Assembly: GCA_903912525.1 (NCBI GenBank)
Contig: CAIWHK010000028.1
Coordinates: 79,625-143,624 of the forward strand
Source: an uncultured bacterium
GTDB taxonomy: Bacteria; Krumholzibacteriota; Krumholzibacteriia; LZORAL124-64-63
Direction: 5' to 3'
Length of the DNA stretch: 64,000 bases
Shown piece after piece: positions 52,266 through 62,092 of the stretch. The notes below the pieces were generated by a model. That model did no database searches, was not told the origin of the DNA, and worked only from the letters and a program-made list of their open reading frames with translations. The translations under genes were made by a program, and so were the position numbers. The first letter of the stretch is position 1, and every line of letters starts with the position of its first letter.

Positions 52266-52342
52266 TGGTACCCCCGACAGGGATCGAACCTGCGACCCCC
52301 AGATTAGGAATCTGGTGCTCTATCCAACTGAGCTACGGGGGC
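52266..52342 (-). tRNA. tRNA-Arg (anticodon CCT)
   Basis: 77 bases with encoded CCA, read on the minus strand. Acceptor GCCCCCG/CGGGGGT, anticodon loop TTCCTAA in a CCAGA/TCTGG stem, T loop TTCGATC. Its 3' end faces the low-GC patch. Confidence 0.96.
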
Positions 52343-52377
52343 ACCGAAACGCATCTGATGCGGCCAAATAAGGCCGG

Positions 52378-52896
52378 TCAGTCGTACTTCACAAGGGAAA
52401 ACACCGGGCCCAGCGGCGCCAGCGCGGCGCGTCCGGGCAGGAACTCAAGTTCGACCAGGAACAGGAAACCGGCCACGACGGCGCCGGCCTCGCGCACCAG
52501 TTGCGCGGTGGCCGCGGCCGTGCCGCCGGTGGCCAGCAGGTCATCGACGATGATGACGCGCTGGCCGGGCTTGAAGCTGTCGAGGTGCGCCTCGATCGTG
52601 GCGGTGCCGTACTCCAGCGCGTAGGTCACCTCGCGCGTGGCGGCCGGCAGCTTGCCCTTCTTGCGCACCAGGGACATCGGCAGGTTCATCCGCAGCGCGA
52701 GCGGGCCGCCGAAGATGAAGCCGCGCGATTCGATCGCCGCGAAGCTGTCGAAGGCCACGCCTGCGAGCAGGCCCTGCAGGCCGTCGATGGCCGCGGCGTA
52801 GGCGGCCGGGTCTTCCATCACCGGGGTGATGTCCTTGAACAGGATGCCCGGCTTGGGGAAGTCCGGCACATCGCGAATCACCTTGCTGATGTCCAT
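52378..52896 (-). CDS. apt: Adenine phosphoribosyltransferase
   Basis: 172 residues; salvages adenine to AMP with PRPP. The PRPP-binding loop VIIVDDLLATGGTAAAT is the family hallmark, with FPKPGILFKDITPVMEDPAAY near the N terminus and FAAIESRGFIFGGPLA and VRKKGKLPA in between. The ATG at 52896 follows GGGG; the GTG at 52902 is an alternative start. Lies downstream of the NlpD-like gene on the same strand. Confidence 0.96.
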   Translation of the reverse strand: MDISKVIRDVPDFPKPGILFKDITPVMEDPAAYAAAIDGLQGLLAGVAFDSFAAIESRGFIFGGPLALRMNLPMSLVRKKGKLPAATREVTYALEYGTATIEAHLDSFKPGQRVIIVDDLLATGGTAAATAQLVREAGAVVAGFLFLVELEFLPGRAALAPLGPVFSLVKYD

Positions 52897-52917
52897 AGCC
52901 ACCCCTTTCGCGCGCCT

Positions 52918-53595
52918 TCAGCGGAGCAGGCGGTCCGGCGAGACCGCCTTGTCGTCCTTGCGCAGTTCGACGTGCAGGTGCGGTGAATCGCCCGACGATT
53001 CGGGCGCCGCGGTCAGGCCCAGCAGTTCGCCGCGGACGACGATCTGCCCCACCTCGACATCGATGGTCGCCGGGTCGAGCGGCGCCAGCACCGACGTGTA
53101 CGAGCCGCCGTGCTCGAGGATGAGGACCATCCCCACCCCGTCCGTCGTCTGGCAGTGGCGCACGATGCCGTGCGCCGGCGCCGTCACCTTGGTGCCGACC
53201 GGGCAGGAGACGTCGACGCCCGTGCTCGGCAGCACGAGCTTGCCCTGCGCGTAGTTGCCGAACGGGCGCAGCAACTTGCCGCCCTTGGGCAGCGGGCGGC
53301 TCCAGCGCACATCGCCCGGCCGCAGGGCCTTGAAGGCATCGGGCACTTCCAGGACCTGGCCCTGGTGGATGACGTCGCCCTCGAGGTCGTTCTTCTTGCG
53401 CAGGTGGGCCAGGGTGACCCCCAGGCGCTTGGCGATCAGCGACAGGCTGTCACCCTTGCGCACCGCGTAGTGGGGCGTCTTGGCCTGCACGGGGACGGCC
53501 GTGACCAGGCACGCAACCAACGCGCACAGGGCGCACAATTGCACGAACGGCAGGGGCCGGCGCGGGCGATGGGTGCTGCTGCGGGTGGTGGTCAT
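52918..53595 (-). CDS. NlpD/EnvC-like LysM-LytM protein (degenerate M23 domain)
   Basis: 225 residues. A signal segment (FVQLCALCALVACLVTAVPVQA) is followed by a LysM peptidoglycan-binding domain (HYAVRKGDSLSLIAKRLGVTLAHLRKKNDL). The LytM/M23 domain follows: the first zinc-ligand motif reads STGVD instead of HxGxD and the middle His motif is lost (TSVLAPL), while the terminal HLHVEL is kept. This loss is typical of non-enzymatic amidase activators such as EnvC/NlpD. Upstream on the strand lie pcm and surE, the same order (surE-pcm-nlpD) as in Proteobacteria. ATG 53595 (MTTTRSSTH). Confidence 0.85.
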   Translation of the reverse strand: MTTTRSSTHRPRRPLPFVQLCALCALVACLVTAVPVQAKTPHYAVRKGDSLSLIAKRLGVTLAHLRKKNDLEGDVIHQGQVLEVPDAFKALRPGDVRWSRPLPKGGKLLRPFGNYAQGKLVLPSTGVDVSCPVGTKVTAPAHGIVRHCQTTDGVGMVLILEHGGSYTSVLAPLDPATIDVEVGQIVVRGELLGLTAAPESSGDSPHLHVELRKDDKAVSPDRLLR

Positions 53596-53606
53596 CGGAA
53601 AAAAAG

Positions 53607-53684
53607 TGGTCGGGGCGGAGAGATTTGAACTCTCGACCTCCTGCTCCCGAAGCAGGCGCGCTAACCGGGCTGCGCTACGCCCCG
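53607..53684 (-). tRNA. tRNA-Pro (anticodon CGG)
   Basis: 78 bases with encoded CCA on the minus strand. Acceptor CGGGGCG/CGCCCCG, anticodon loop TTCGGGA in a CCTGC/GCAGG stem, T loop TTCAAAT. Lies between pcm and the NlpD-like gene. Confidence 0.95.
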
Positions 53685-53862
53685 ACCCAAGCAGAGGATT
53701 GTCGGCGGTGAAGGCCTGGGCCCGGACCGTTGATCTCGCAAGTGTATTTACCACAACGAGATGGTCCCTTCGGGCGCCGGGCTGATCGCGTTGCCGACGA
53801 TCAGGACGCCAAGAATGATACACCGGCGCCGCAACCGCAAGGGAAGATTGGCGCTCGGGCGA

Positions 53863-54597
53863 TTACGCACGACCGGCCCGGGTACCGTCGGGATCGTCGC
53901 GGAGTTCCGGATTGTCGGCGGCGGTCCCGGCGGCGTCCTGTCCCGGCTCCTCCTCCACGGCCTCCTGGATGCCCGGCAGCAGGGGCACGAAGCGGCACGA
54001 GATGGAGCGCTCGATGACGACCTCCTCGCCCCGGCGCTGGTAGCGGTAGAGGATCTGCTCGCGGCCCTTGTCGACCGGCAGGAGCAGGAAGCCGCCGTCG
54101 ACCAGCTGCGAGACCAGGGCCGTCGGGACGTGCGGCGCGCAGGCGGTCACGACGATGGCGTCGAAGGGGGCGCGGTCGGGCGCGCCCTGGCTGCCGTCGT
54201 CGGCGCGCACCTCGACGTTGTCCAGGCCCAGGCCGGCCAGCAGCTGGCGGGCGCGGCCGGCCAGCGGGGCCACGCGCTCGATGGTGACGACCTCGCGGCA
54301 GAGCGCGGCCAGCACGGCGGCCTGGTAGCCCGAGCCGGTGCCGATCTCGAGCACGCGCTCGTGGCCCTTCAGCTCGAGCAGGCAGCTCATCAGGCCGACC
54401 GTGAACGGCTTGCTGATGGTCTGGCCGAAACCGATGGGCAGCGCGCAGTCCTGGTGGGCGCGGTGGTGCAGCAGGCGCGGCACGAACTGGTGGCGCGGGA
54501 CGACCTCCATCGCGTGAAGGACGCGGCGGTCGTCCAGGCCGGCGGCAGCCAGCTGCTCGCGCACCATCCGGCGCCGCGCGACGGCGTAGTCGTTCAT
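53863..54597 (-). CDS. pcm: Protein-L-isoaspartate O-methyltransferase
   Basis: 244 residues; methylates isoaspartyl residues with S-adenosylmethionine to start their repair. PRHQFVPRLLHHRAHQDCALPIGFGQTISKPFTVGLM and the SAM motif VLEIGTGSGYQAAVLAALC are clear, with FDAIVVTACAPHVP the post-motif. A C-terminal acidic tail (EAVEEEPGQDAAG) is unusual. The ATG at 54597 overlaps the surE stop as ATGA, so the two are co-translated. The track start is too far upstream. Confidence 0.94.
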   Translation of the reverse strand: MNDYAVARRRMVREQLAAAGLDDRRVLHAMEVVPRHQFVPRLLHHRAHQDCALPIGFGQTISKPFTVGLMSCLLELKGHERVLEIGTGSGYQAAVLAALCREVVTIERVAPLAGRARQLLAGLGLDNVEVRADDGSQGAPDRAPFDAIVVTACAPHVPTALVSQLVDGGFLLLPVDKGREQILYRYQRRGEEVVIERSISCRFVPLLPGIQEAVEEEPGQDAAGTAADNPELRDDPDGTRAGRA

Positions 54598-55403
54598 CGC
54601 GCGGCGTCCTCGGCGGGCGCGGCCGCCGGCGGGCCGTCGAACTCGAGCACCTTCATCTCCTGGTGCAGGCCGTAGTGGGTCAGGTCGACCATCAGCGGCG
54701 TGACGCTGACGTAGCCCTCGTTGACGGCCGCGTAGTCGGTGCCCAGGTCGCGCGTCCAGGTGACGCCCTTGCCGCCGATCCACAGGTACGGCTTGCCGTG
54801 CGGGTCGACCTGGTCGGTGATGACGTTCTGGTAGACGCGGTTGCCCAGGCGCGTGACGCGTACCCCCTTGTAGTCGGCGAGCGGGCCGTCGGGGATGTTG
54901 ATGTTCAGCAGCGTGCCGCGCCGCAGCGGGAATGTAAGGATCTGCGGCAGCCAGCTGCGCAGGAACGCGATGGCGCCGCTGAAGTCGGTCGGGTGCCAGT
55001 TGACCGTCGAGAACGCGTAGCTGGGCACGCCGCACATCGTGCCTTCCATGGCGGCGGCGACGGTGCCCGAGTAGATGACGTCCTCGCCCATGTTCGGCCC
55101 GTGGTTGATGCCGCTCATGACGTAGTCGGGCGGGTCCGAGCGCAGGATCTTCTCCATCGCCACCAGCACGCTGTCCGTCGGCGTGCCCGTCACGGCGAAG
55201 CGGCCGGGGCCGTGGTCGATGATCCGCAGCGGCGAGGTCAGGGTCAGGCTGTGGCTGGAGGCGCTCTGCTGGTCGTGCGGCGCTACGACAGTGACGCGGT
55301 AGCAGCCGAGCGAGCGCACGGCTTCTTCCAGCGCGGCGATGCCGGCGGCGTTGATGCCGTCGTCGTTGGAGATCAGGATGTGCTTGCGGAGGTCTTGAGT
55401 CAT
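54594..55403 (-). CDS. surE: 5'/3'-nucleotidase SurE
   Basis: 269 residues; metal-dependent nucleotidase/exopolyphosphatase. HILISNDDGINAAGI with the metal Asp pair, APHDQQSASSHSLTL, the conserved SGINHGPNMGEDVIYSGTVAAAMEG and the C-terminal GYVSVTPLMVDLTHYG are all there. ATG start 54 bases before the GT2 stop region. Overlaps pcm; together with the NlpD-like gene it reproduces the surE-pcm-nlpD order, with a tRNA-Pro in the middle. Confidence 0.96.
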   Translation of the reverse strand: MTQDLRKHILISNDDGINAAGIAALEEAVRSLGCYRVTVVAPHDQQSASSHSLTLTSPLRIIDHGPGRFAVTGTPTDSVLVAMEKILRSDPPDYVMSGINHGPNMGEDVIYSGTVAAAMEGTMCGVPSYAFSTVNWHPTDFSGAIAFLRSWLPQILTFPLRRGTLLNINIPDGPLADYKGVRVTRLGNRVYQNVITDQVDPHGKPYLWIGGKGVTWTRDLGTDYAAVNEGYVSVTPLMVDLTHYGLHQEMKVLEFDGPPAAAPAEDAAR

Positions 55404-55457
55404 GTCGTCGTTTCCGCCTGCTGCAGGCTTGTCGTTGCTTGTGTCGCCTCGCGGCTG

Positions 55458-56141
55458 TCAGCGCTCACGATCGCGCGTGAAGGTCAGCATCGCCACCAGG
55501 CGCAGGAAGCGGCCGGTGTCGACCAGCGGCCGGATGGAACTGACCTGGTCCCCGTACACCGTGCTGATGGGCACGGCCCCGATGCGCGCGCCGCCGCGGG
55601 CCAGGCGCACCAGGATCTCCGACTCGGCATCATAGCGCGTCGTGCGCAGGCGCAGGCCGCGCAGTTTCGCGACGCGGTAGAGGCGGTAGCCGCTCTGCGA
55701 GTCGGGGATCGCGCAGCCGGCCAGCCCGCTGATGACCCGGCTGGTCGTGATGTTCGTCCACTTGCGCAGCCACGGCATGTTCGTGGTGCTGGCCATGCGG
55801 GTGCCGACCAGGGCGTCCCACTTGTCGGTGGCCGCGGCGTCCAGGAAGGCCTGCATCTCGCCGGGCAGGTGCTGGCCGTCGCTGTCGAGGGTGAAGACCC
55901 AGTCGAGGCCCTTCTCCTGCGCCCAGGTGTAGCCGGTGCGCAGGGCCATCCCCTTGCCCTGGTTGTGCGGGTGGCGCTTCACTTCGGCACCCGCCTTGAG
56001 GGCCGCCTCGGCCGTGCCGTCGGTGCTGCCGTCGTCGACGACGAGGATCCGGCAGTCCGGCTGGGCGACGCGGATCTCCCCGATGACATCCGGGAGGAAG
56101 CGCGCGGCGTTGAGGGCGGGCAGGATGGCGCCGGGTTGCAT
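55458..56141 (-). CDS. GT2-family glycosyltransferase (dolichol/polyprenyl-phosphate mannose synthase-like)
   Basis: 227 residues. GAILPALNAARFLPDVIGEI, ILVVDDGSTDGTAEAALKAGA, HPHNQGKGMALRTGYTWA, VFTLDSDGQHLPGEM and SQSGYRLYR are the GT2 signatures of polyprenyl-phosphate glycosyltransferases. It should make a lipid-phosphate sugar donor that a membrane transferase (such as the one at 46683) could use. ATG start. First of the surE-side minus-strand genes. Confidence 0.88.
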   Translation of the reverse strand: MQPGAILPALNAARFLPDVIGEIRVAQPDCRILVVDDGSTDGTAEAALKAGAEVKRHPHNQGKGMALRTGYTWAQEKGLDWVFTLDSDGQHLPGEMQAFLDAAATDKWDALVGTRMASTTNMPWLRKWTNITTSRVISGLAGCAIPDSQSGYRLYRVAKLRGLRLRTTRYDAESEILVRLARGGARIGAVPISTVYGDQVSSIRPLVDTGRFLRLVAMLTFTRDRER

Positions 56142-56555
56142 GGGGCGGGACTCTTCCGGAACCGGATGGGTCTGGGGCTGCGGGTGGCTGGTCTGGGGTG
56201 AACGTGGAGACTAGCCTGTCGGTGCGTTGGGCGCAAGGGGCCTTGCCGCAGGTGTTTTTCGGGGGTTGGCTGACTTAGCAACCAATCGACGCGGCCTGAT
56301 CCGGTCCCGGGAGTTCGAGCGTTCTACCGGATCAGCGCCAATCGCCAGGCGGCGTGCCACGCGATGGGGGCATCGGTGGCCATGAGTTGGCCCGGCCCGT
56401 TTGCGGCCTAAGCGCGGGCCGGTCACATCCTGACTATCGCTTTTTGGATATTGCCAATCAATGGGGCCGCGAAAGGATCTGACCATCACCGGTGCCGGGA
56501 TGGTACAATGCCTACTGCTTCAGGGGTTGATCCACGCCGTTGGCAGGAGTGCCCG
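56142..56555. other. 414-base intergenic region before the M23 peptidase
   Basis: Contains a perfect 10-bp stem (CTGATCCGGT/ACCGGATCAG, 56296-56335, 20-base loop) and an extended -10 promoter, TGGTACAAT (56501-56509), for the peptidase gene. I see no ORF with a ribosome site. Confidence 0.5.
56501..56509 (+). promoter_or_regulatory. Extended -10 promoter of the M23 peptidase gene
   Basis: TGGTACAAT (TGn-TACAAT), 47 bases before the start; CTGACC about 19 bases upstream is a poor -35. Confidence 0.5.
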
Positions 56556-58094
56556 ATGAAACACCCGATCCGCCGCCCATTGGCCGTGTCGAACCTCGTG
56601 ACCTCGGCCCTGGCGCTGTTCCTGGCCCTCGGCGCCTCGTCAACGGCATCCCGCGCCGAATTGGTCGTCGTTTCCACCGGTCCCGTTGCCGGTCTCGTGC
56701 AACTGCCCGCCGATCGACCGGTTTCCGCAGCGCAGGGCTTCTGGAACCCGAACCAGGACGACCCCTGCGTCACGCCCGAACAGCACGCGGAGATCGCAGC
56801 CTACCTGGCGGCGAACGTTGCGGACCTGAAGGCGCGCGGCCTGTTGCCTGAGGCGCCCGACAAGGCGGCCGGCGTCCTGCTGCAGTGGCCGGTGCAGGCG
56901 GCGCCGGGCCTGGATGATCCGGGCGTGCACGGGATCTCGAATTACGTCGACGAGAACCTGGCCTATCCCAACCAGCTGCGGGATTACAACTGCGGCACGC
57001 GCACCTACGACAATGCCAGCGCCTACAACCATGCGGGCACCGACATCTTCTCGTGGCCGTTCTCATGGTACCGGATGGACCATGACCAGGTGCAGATCGT
57101 GGCCGCGGCGCCCGGCGTGATCATCGGCAAGTACGACGGCAACTACGATCGCCGATGCAGCGGGTCGGGGCTCCTGTGGAACGCCGTGTATGTCCAGCAC
57201 GCCGACGGGTCGGTCGCCTGGTACGGTCACCTGAAGAAGCTCTCGCTGACGGCCAAGAACGTGGGCGATCCCGTGGCGGTCGGCGAATTCCTGGGCATTA
57301 TGGGCAGCAGCGGCAACAGCAGCGGGCCGCACCTGCACCTGGAGATCTACGACAACGCCGGCCACCTCGTCGATCCCTGGATGGGCGCCTGCAACACGAT
57401 GAATCCGGACGGCTGGTGGGCCGCGCAGCGCCCGTACTACGATTCAGCGATCAACGCGCTGCGCACGCACTCGATCGCTCCGGTGTTCCCGGCCTGCCCG
57501 AACACCGAGTCCATCAACGAGAACCGCTACTTCGCGCCGGGCGCACTGGCCTTCTTCTCCACCTACTACCGCGACCAGCGGCAGGGGCAGCTGAGCACCT
57601 ACGAAATCCTGCGCCCGAACGGCACGGTGTGGCAGCAGTGGACCGGCTCGCTCGGGGTTCCGCACTACGCGGCGTCCTGGTGGTACTGGAGCTGGTACCT
57701 GCCGGTGGATGCGGAGACGGGCACGTGGACCTTCCGGGTCAGCTACGAGGGACAGACGGTCACCCGGACCTTCGGCGTGGGCGTCGTGGCGGACGCGCCG
57801 CCCCCGGCGGCGGACGACGTCACCGTGCTTCACGTGGCCGAACCCAACCCGTTCAATCCATCGACCACGATCCGCTTCCATCTGGGTGCGGCTGGCCCGG
57901 CAAAGTTGAGTGTCCACGACCTGCAGGGGCGTCGCGTCGCGACATTGTGTGATGGTGAGCTGCCGGCCGGTGAGCAGTCGGTGGTCTGGAATGGACGCGG
58001 CGTCGACGGAGCGTTGATGGGCAGCGGCGTTTACCTGGTGCACCTGCGCAGCGGCGGCCGTGAACTTGTGCAGCGGGTTGTGTTGCTGAAATGA
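56556..58094 (+). CDS. Secreted M23 metallopeptidase with FlgD/T9SS-like C-terminal domain
   Basis: 512 residues. Signal peptide (VTSALALFLALGASSTASRA), then an M23/LytM domain with all ligands: NHAGTD, WYGHLK and GPHLHLEIYD. A middle beta domain with Trp/Tyr-rich stretches (YAASWWYWSWYLP) follows. The C-terminal module AEPNPFNPSTTIRFHLGAAGPAKLSVHDLQGRRVATLCDG is the FlgD-like/T9SS-type sorting domain common in secreted proteins of the FCB group. It probably cleaves peptidoglycan or a secreted protein outside the cell. ATG 56556 (MKHPIRRPLA) with GGCAGGAG upstream. It lies convergent to the minus-strand merR-gpsA block. Confidence 0.9.
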   Translation: MKHPIRRPLAVSNLVTSALALFLALGASSTASRAELVVVSTGPVAGLVQLPADRPVSAAQGFWNPNQDDPCVTPEQHAEIAAYLAANVADLKARGLLPEAPDKAAGVLLQWPVQAAPGLDDPGVHGISNYVDENLAYPNQLRDYNCGTRTYDNASAYNHAGTDIFSWPFSWYRMDHDQVQIVAAAPGVIIGKYDGNYDRRCSGSGLLWNAVYVQHADGSVAWYGHLKKLSLTAKNVGDPVAVGEFLGIMGSSGNSSGPHLHLEIYDNAGHLVDPWMGACNTMNPDGWWAAQRPYYDSAINALRTHSIAPVFPACPNTESINENRYFAPGALAFFSTYYRDQRQGQLSTYEILRPNGTVWQQWTGSLGVPHYAASWWYWSWYLPVDAETGTWTFRVSYEGQTVTRTFGVGVVADAPPPAADDVTVLHVAEPNPFNPSTTIRFHLGAAGPAKLSVHDLQGRRVATLCDGELPAGEQSVVWNGRGVDGALMGSGVYLVHLRSGGRELVQRVVLLK

Positions 58095-58190
58095 CCCGGG
58101 GCGGGTTGACCCGCGGTTGACCCGCGCGGTTTTCGGCAAAAAAAGACGAGCCGCCGACCCCGGCAACTCGTTGCATCTTAAAAAATTAAG

Positions 58191-58267
58191 TGGTCGGGAC
58201 GGCGAGATTTGAACTCGCGACCCCTTGCCCCCCATGCAAGTGCGCTACCGGGCTGCGCTACGTCCCG
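58191..58267 (-). tRNA. tRNA-Pro (anticodon GGG)
   Basis: 77 bases with encoded CCA on the minus strand. Acceptor CGGGACG/CGTCCCG, anticodon loop ATGGGGG in a CTTGC/GCAAG stem. Co-directional with merR upstream. Confidence 0.95.
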
Positions 58268-58389
58268 ACCAGATCAGTTCAGCGTGCCGGCCCGAAGCCG
58301 GCGGGGGTTCTCCGCTGGGAGGCGACAATCTAATACGGCCCCCCGGCCGGGACAAGCACCAATCCCACCCCGGGCCGTCGCGAAGGGGT

Positions 58390-58836
58390 CTAGCTCTTGC
58401 CCGCCATCTTCTTGAGCGGAGCGGCTTTGCCCGGCCCCAGTTGGCGCACCATCTCCAGGATGGATTCCAATTCGGCGCGCACCATCGCCAGCTGCTCGCG
58501 GGCCTGGTCGGAGAGGGCCACCTCGCCCTCAGCGTGCAGGTCGAGGTCGATCTGCGGGTCGCCGACCGGGGCGGCCTCGACGGCCTTCTCCTCGCGCAGC
58601 GCCCGCCGGGCGCCGGCGATCTTGAAGCCCTTGTCGTAGAGCAGTTCCTTGATCGCGAGCACGGCCTCGATGTCGACCGGGCGGTAGCGGCGGCTGCCCG
58701 CGCGGGTCTTGCGCGGGTGCAGGGAGGGGAATTCCGACTCCCAGTAGCGCAGCACGTGCGCCTTGACGCCGGTGATCGCGGCGACCTCGCTGATCGAATA
58801 GTAGAGCTTCTTCGGGTAGTCCATCGTGGCGGTCAT
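58390..58836 (-). CDS. MerR-family transcriptional regulator
   Basis: 148 residues. The N-terminal winged helix-turn-helix ([50 protein letters not shown]) is the MerR DNA-binding domain, with YS and RRYRPVDIE the classic positions. The C-terminal part is a coiled coil ([27 protein letters not shown]) without metal-binding cysteines. The ligand is unknown. ATG 58836; ATG 58824 (MDYPKK) is possible. Follows gpsA by 58 bases on the same strand. Confidence 0.9.
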   Translation of the reverse strand: MTATMDYPKKLYYSISEVAAITGVKAHVLRYWESEFPSLHPRKTRAGSRRYRPVDIEAVLAIKELLYDKGFKIAGARRALREEKAVEAAPVGDPQIDLDLHAEGEVALSDQAREQLAMVRAELESILEMVRQLGPGKAAPLKKMAGKS

Positions 58837-58894
58837 TCTCCGGTCTCCCCCCTGCCCGGGATCCTGGGACGCCAGCCTCTGTCGGCCGTGAGAC

Positions 58895-59929
58895 CTAGTC
58901 GGACTCGGGCCGCAGCTCGCGCTCCATCAGTTCCCGCATCGCCTGCCTAGGCGGCTTTCCGGAAAATAGCACATCGTGAACCTGTTTGGTAATCGGAAGT
59001 TCGACATTGTGCTTCTGACCCAGCTTCAAGGCGGCCTTGGCCATCTCGACGCCCTCGACGACCTGCACCCAGCCCGCCAGCAGCTCTTCGGGAGTGCGGT
59101 CGCCCGCCGTGACGGCCTGGCCGAAATTGCGGTTACGGCTGTGGTGGCTGATGCAGGTGGTGATCATGTCGCCGATGCCCGCCAGCCCGGCGAACGTGTC
59201 CGGGCGGCCGCCCAGGGCCTTGCCCAGGCGCGCCAGCTCGACCATGCCGCGCGTCATCAGGGTGCCGCGGGTGTTGTCGCCGGCCCCCAGGCCGTCGGCC
59301 ATGCCGACCGCCAGGGCGATGATGTTCTTGAAGGCCGACGCGAACTCGACGCCCGCCATGTCCGGATTGGTGTAGACCCTGAAGTAGGGGCCGGAAATCC
59401 ACGCCTGCCAATGGCCCCAGTCGCCGCCCTCCTGGCCCGACAGCACGACGGCCGTCGGCAGTTCGAGCGCCACTTCCTCGGCGTGGCTGGGCCCCAGCAG
59501 CACGGCGATGGGGTGCGGGGACGGCGGCGCGAGTGTGGCCAGTTCTTCGATGATAACCTCGCTCAGGCGTTCGAGGGTGTCGACCTCGAAGCCCTTGGCC
59601 AGGTTCACCAGCGGGATCGTCGGCGGCAGCGCGCCCGAGGCCACGACCTGCTTCATCACCGAGCGCACGGCCTGGCTGGGCACGACGATGAAGACGATGT
59701 CGGCGCGGACGAGCGCATCGCTCAGGTCCAGCGTCGCGCGCAGGTTCGGCGGCAGCACGATGCTGCCCAGGTAGTCGGGGTTGGTCCCGGTCTGGTTGAT
59801 GCTGCGGACCTGCTTCTCGTCGATGCCCCACAGCACGACCCTCTCCCACTTGTGGCAGAGGTGGCGGCCGAAGGCGCTGGCCCAGCTGCCGGTGCCCAGG
59901 ATGGCGGCCTTGCGCGGCATGTTTTCCAT
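58895..59929 (-). CDS. gpsA: Glycerol-3-phosphate dehydrogenase [NAD(P)+]
   Basis: 344 residues; makes sn-glycerol 3-phosphate for phospholipids. AILGTGSWASAFGRHLC binds NAD(P); GPSHAEEVALELPTAVVLS, FASAFKNIIALAVGMADGLGAGDNTRGTLMTRGMVELARLG and GLAGIGDMITTCISHHSRNR are the family signatures. The ATG at 59929 (MENMPRKA) has GGGGA upstream. It follows plsY in the order used for phosphatidic acid synthesis (gpsA then plsY acylation), forming a der-plsY-gpsA unit. Confidence 0.96.
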   Translation of the reverse strand: MENMPRKAAILGTGSWASAFGRHLCHKWERVVLWGIDEKQVRSINQTGTNPDYLGSIVLPPNLRATLDLSDALVRADIVFIVVPSQAVRSVMKQVVASGALPPTIPLVNLAKGFEVDTLERLSEVIIEELATLAPPSPHPIAVLLGPSHAEEVALELPTAVVLSGQEGGDWGHWQAWISGPYFRVYTNPDMAGVEFASAFKNIIALAVGMADGLGAGDNTRGTLMTRGMVELARLGKALGGRPDTFAGLAGIGDMITTCISHHSRNRNFGQAVTAGDRTPEELLAGWVQVVEGVEMAKAALKLGQKHNVELPITKQVHDVLFSGKPPRQAMRELMERELRPESD

Positions 59930-59959
59930 GAGGGGTCCCCCGTTCAGGTGGGCCGGCGG

Positions 59960-60652
59960 CTACTTCTTCGCCGACTTCTTCGCCGACGCGGATGGCGGCG
60001 TCGCTTCGTCCTTGTGGTGGCGCAGCGTCTTTTCGGTGCCGTCGCGCAGCCGGGCCAGGTTGGCGCGGTGCTTCCAGATCACCAGGCCGCACATCAGGAA
60101 CGTGAACGTGATGATGGTCTTCGACGTTTCGGCGTGGCGCCACTCGAAGAACAGCACGCCCAGGGGCAGCACGCAGGCGGCCACGATGCTGGCCAGCGAG
60201 ACGATGCGCTTGACGGCGACGACCGTCGCGAAGGCCACGACCGTCACCAGCAGCGCCCAGGGCTCCAGGACGGCGAACGCGCCGCCGGTGGTGGCCACGC
60301 CCTTGCCCCCGTGGAAGCTGACGAACGGGCTGAACGTGTGGCCGAGGCCCGCCAGGACGCCCGCGAAGATGCGGAACAGGTCGGGCGTGATGTGGAACGG
60401 GGTCGCCATGTGGGCGGGCCAGTGATTCACCAGGCTTGTCATCAAGGCGACGGCCGCGGCGCCCTTGGCCATGTCCAGCAGCATGCAGGCGACGCCCCAG
60501 CGCGGCCCCAGCGTGCGGAAGACATTCGTGGCGCCGAGGTTCCCGGAGCCGTGGCGGCGAAGGTCGATGCCCTTGACCGCGCGGCCGATGATGAAGCTGA
60601 AGGGGATGGCCCCCAGCAGGAATGCGAGGACGAGATAGGCGATGATCTGCAT
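59960..60652 (-). CDS. plsY: Acyl-phosphate:glycerol-3-phosphate acyltransferase PlsY
   Basis: 230 residues, membrane protein. AYLVLAFLLGAIPFSFIIGRAVKGIDLRRHGSGNLGATNVFRTLG with its first conserved block, VSFHGGKGVATTGGAFAV and the third block match the PlsY family, which acylates glycerol-3-phosphate with acyl phosphate in phospholipid synthesis. A lysine/serine-rich C-terminal tail (ATPPSASAKKSAKK) is an extension beyond the usual length. ATG start; 30 bases from gpsA. Confidence 0.95.
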   Translation of the reverse strand: MQIIAYLVLAFLLGAIPFSFIIGRAVKGIDLRRHGSGNLGATNVFRTLGPRWGVACMLLDMAKGAAAVALMTSLVNHWPAHMATPFHITPDLFRIFAGVLAGLGHTFSPFVSFHGGKGVATTGGAFAVLEPWALLVTVVAFATVVAVKRIVSLASIVAACVLPLGVLFFEWRHAETSKTIITFTFLMCGLVIWKHRANLARLRDGTEKTLRHHKDEATPPSASAKKSAKK

Positions 60653-60688
60653 GGAACCGTTCCGTGAGTGGGTTCGGACGCCGCCGTT

Positions 60689-62002
<1,314 letters not shown>

Positions 62003-62092
62003 GGGCAGACTCCCGGTCCGGTGGAAGCCCGACGGGTTCGCCGGGTGAGGTGGCGGCGCCGCTATCGGTCAGCAGGGCCGCAGGGGCCGAAA

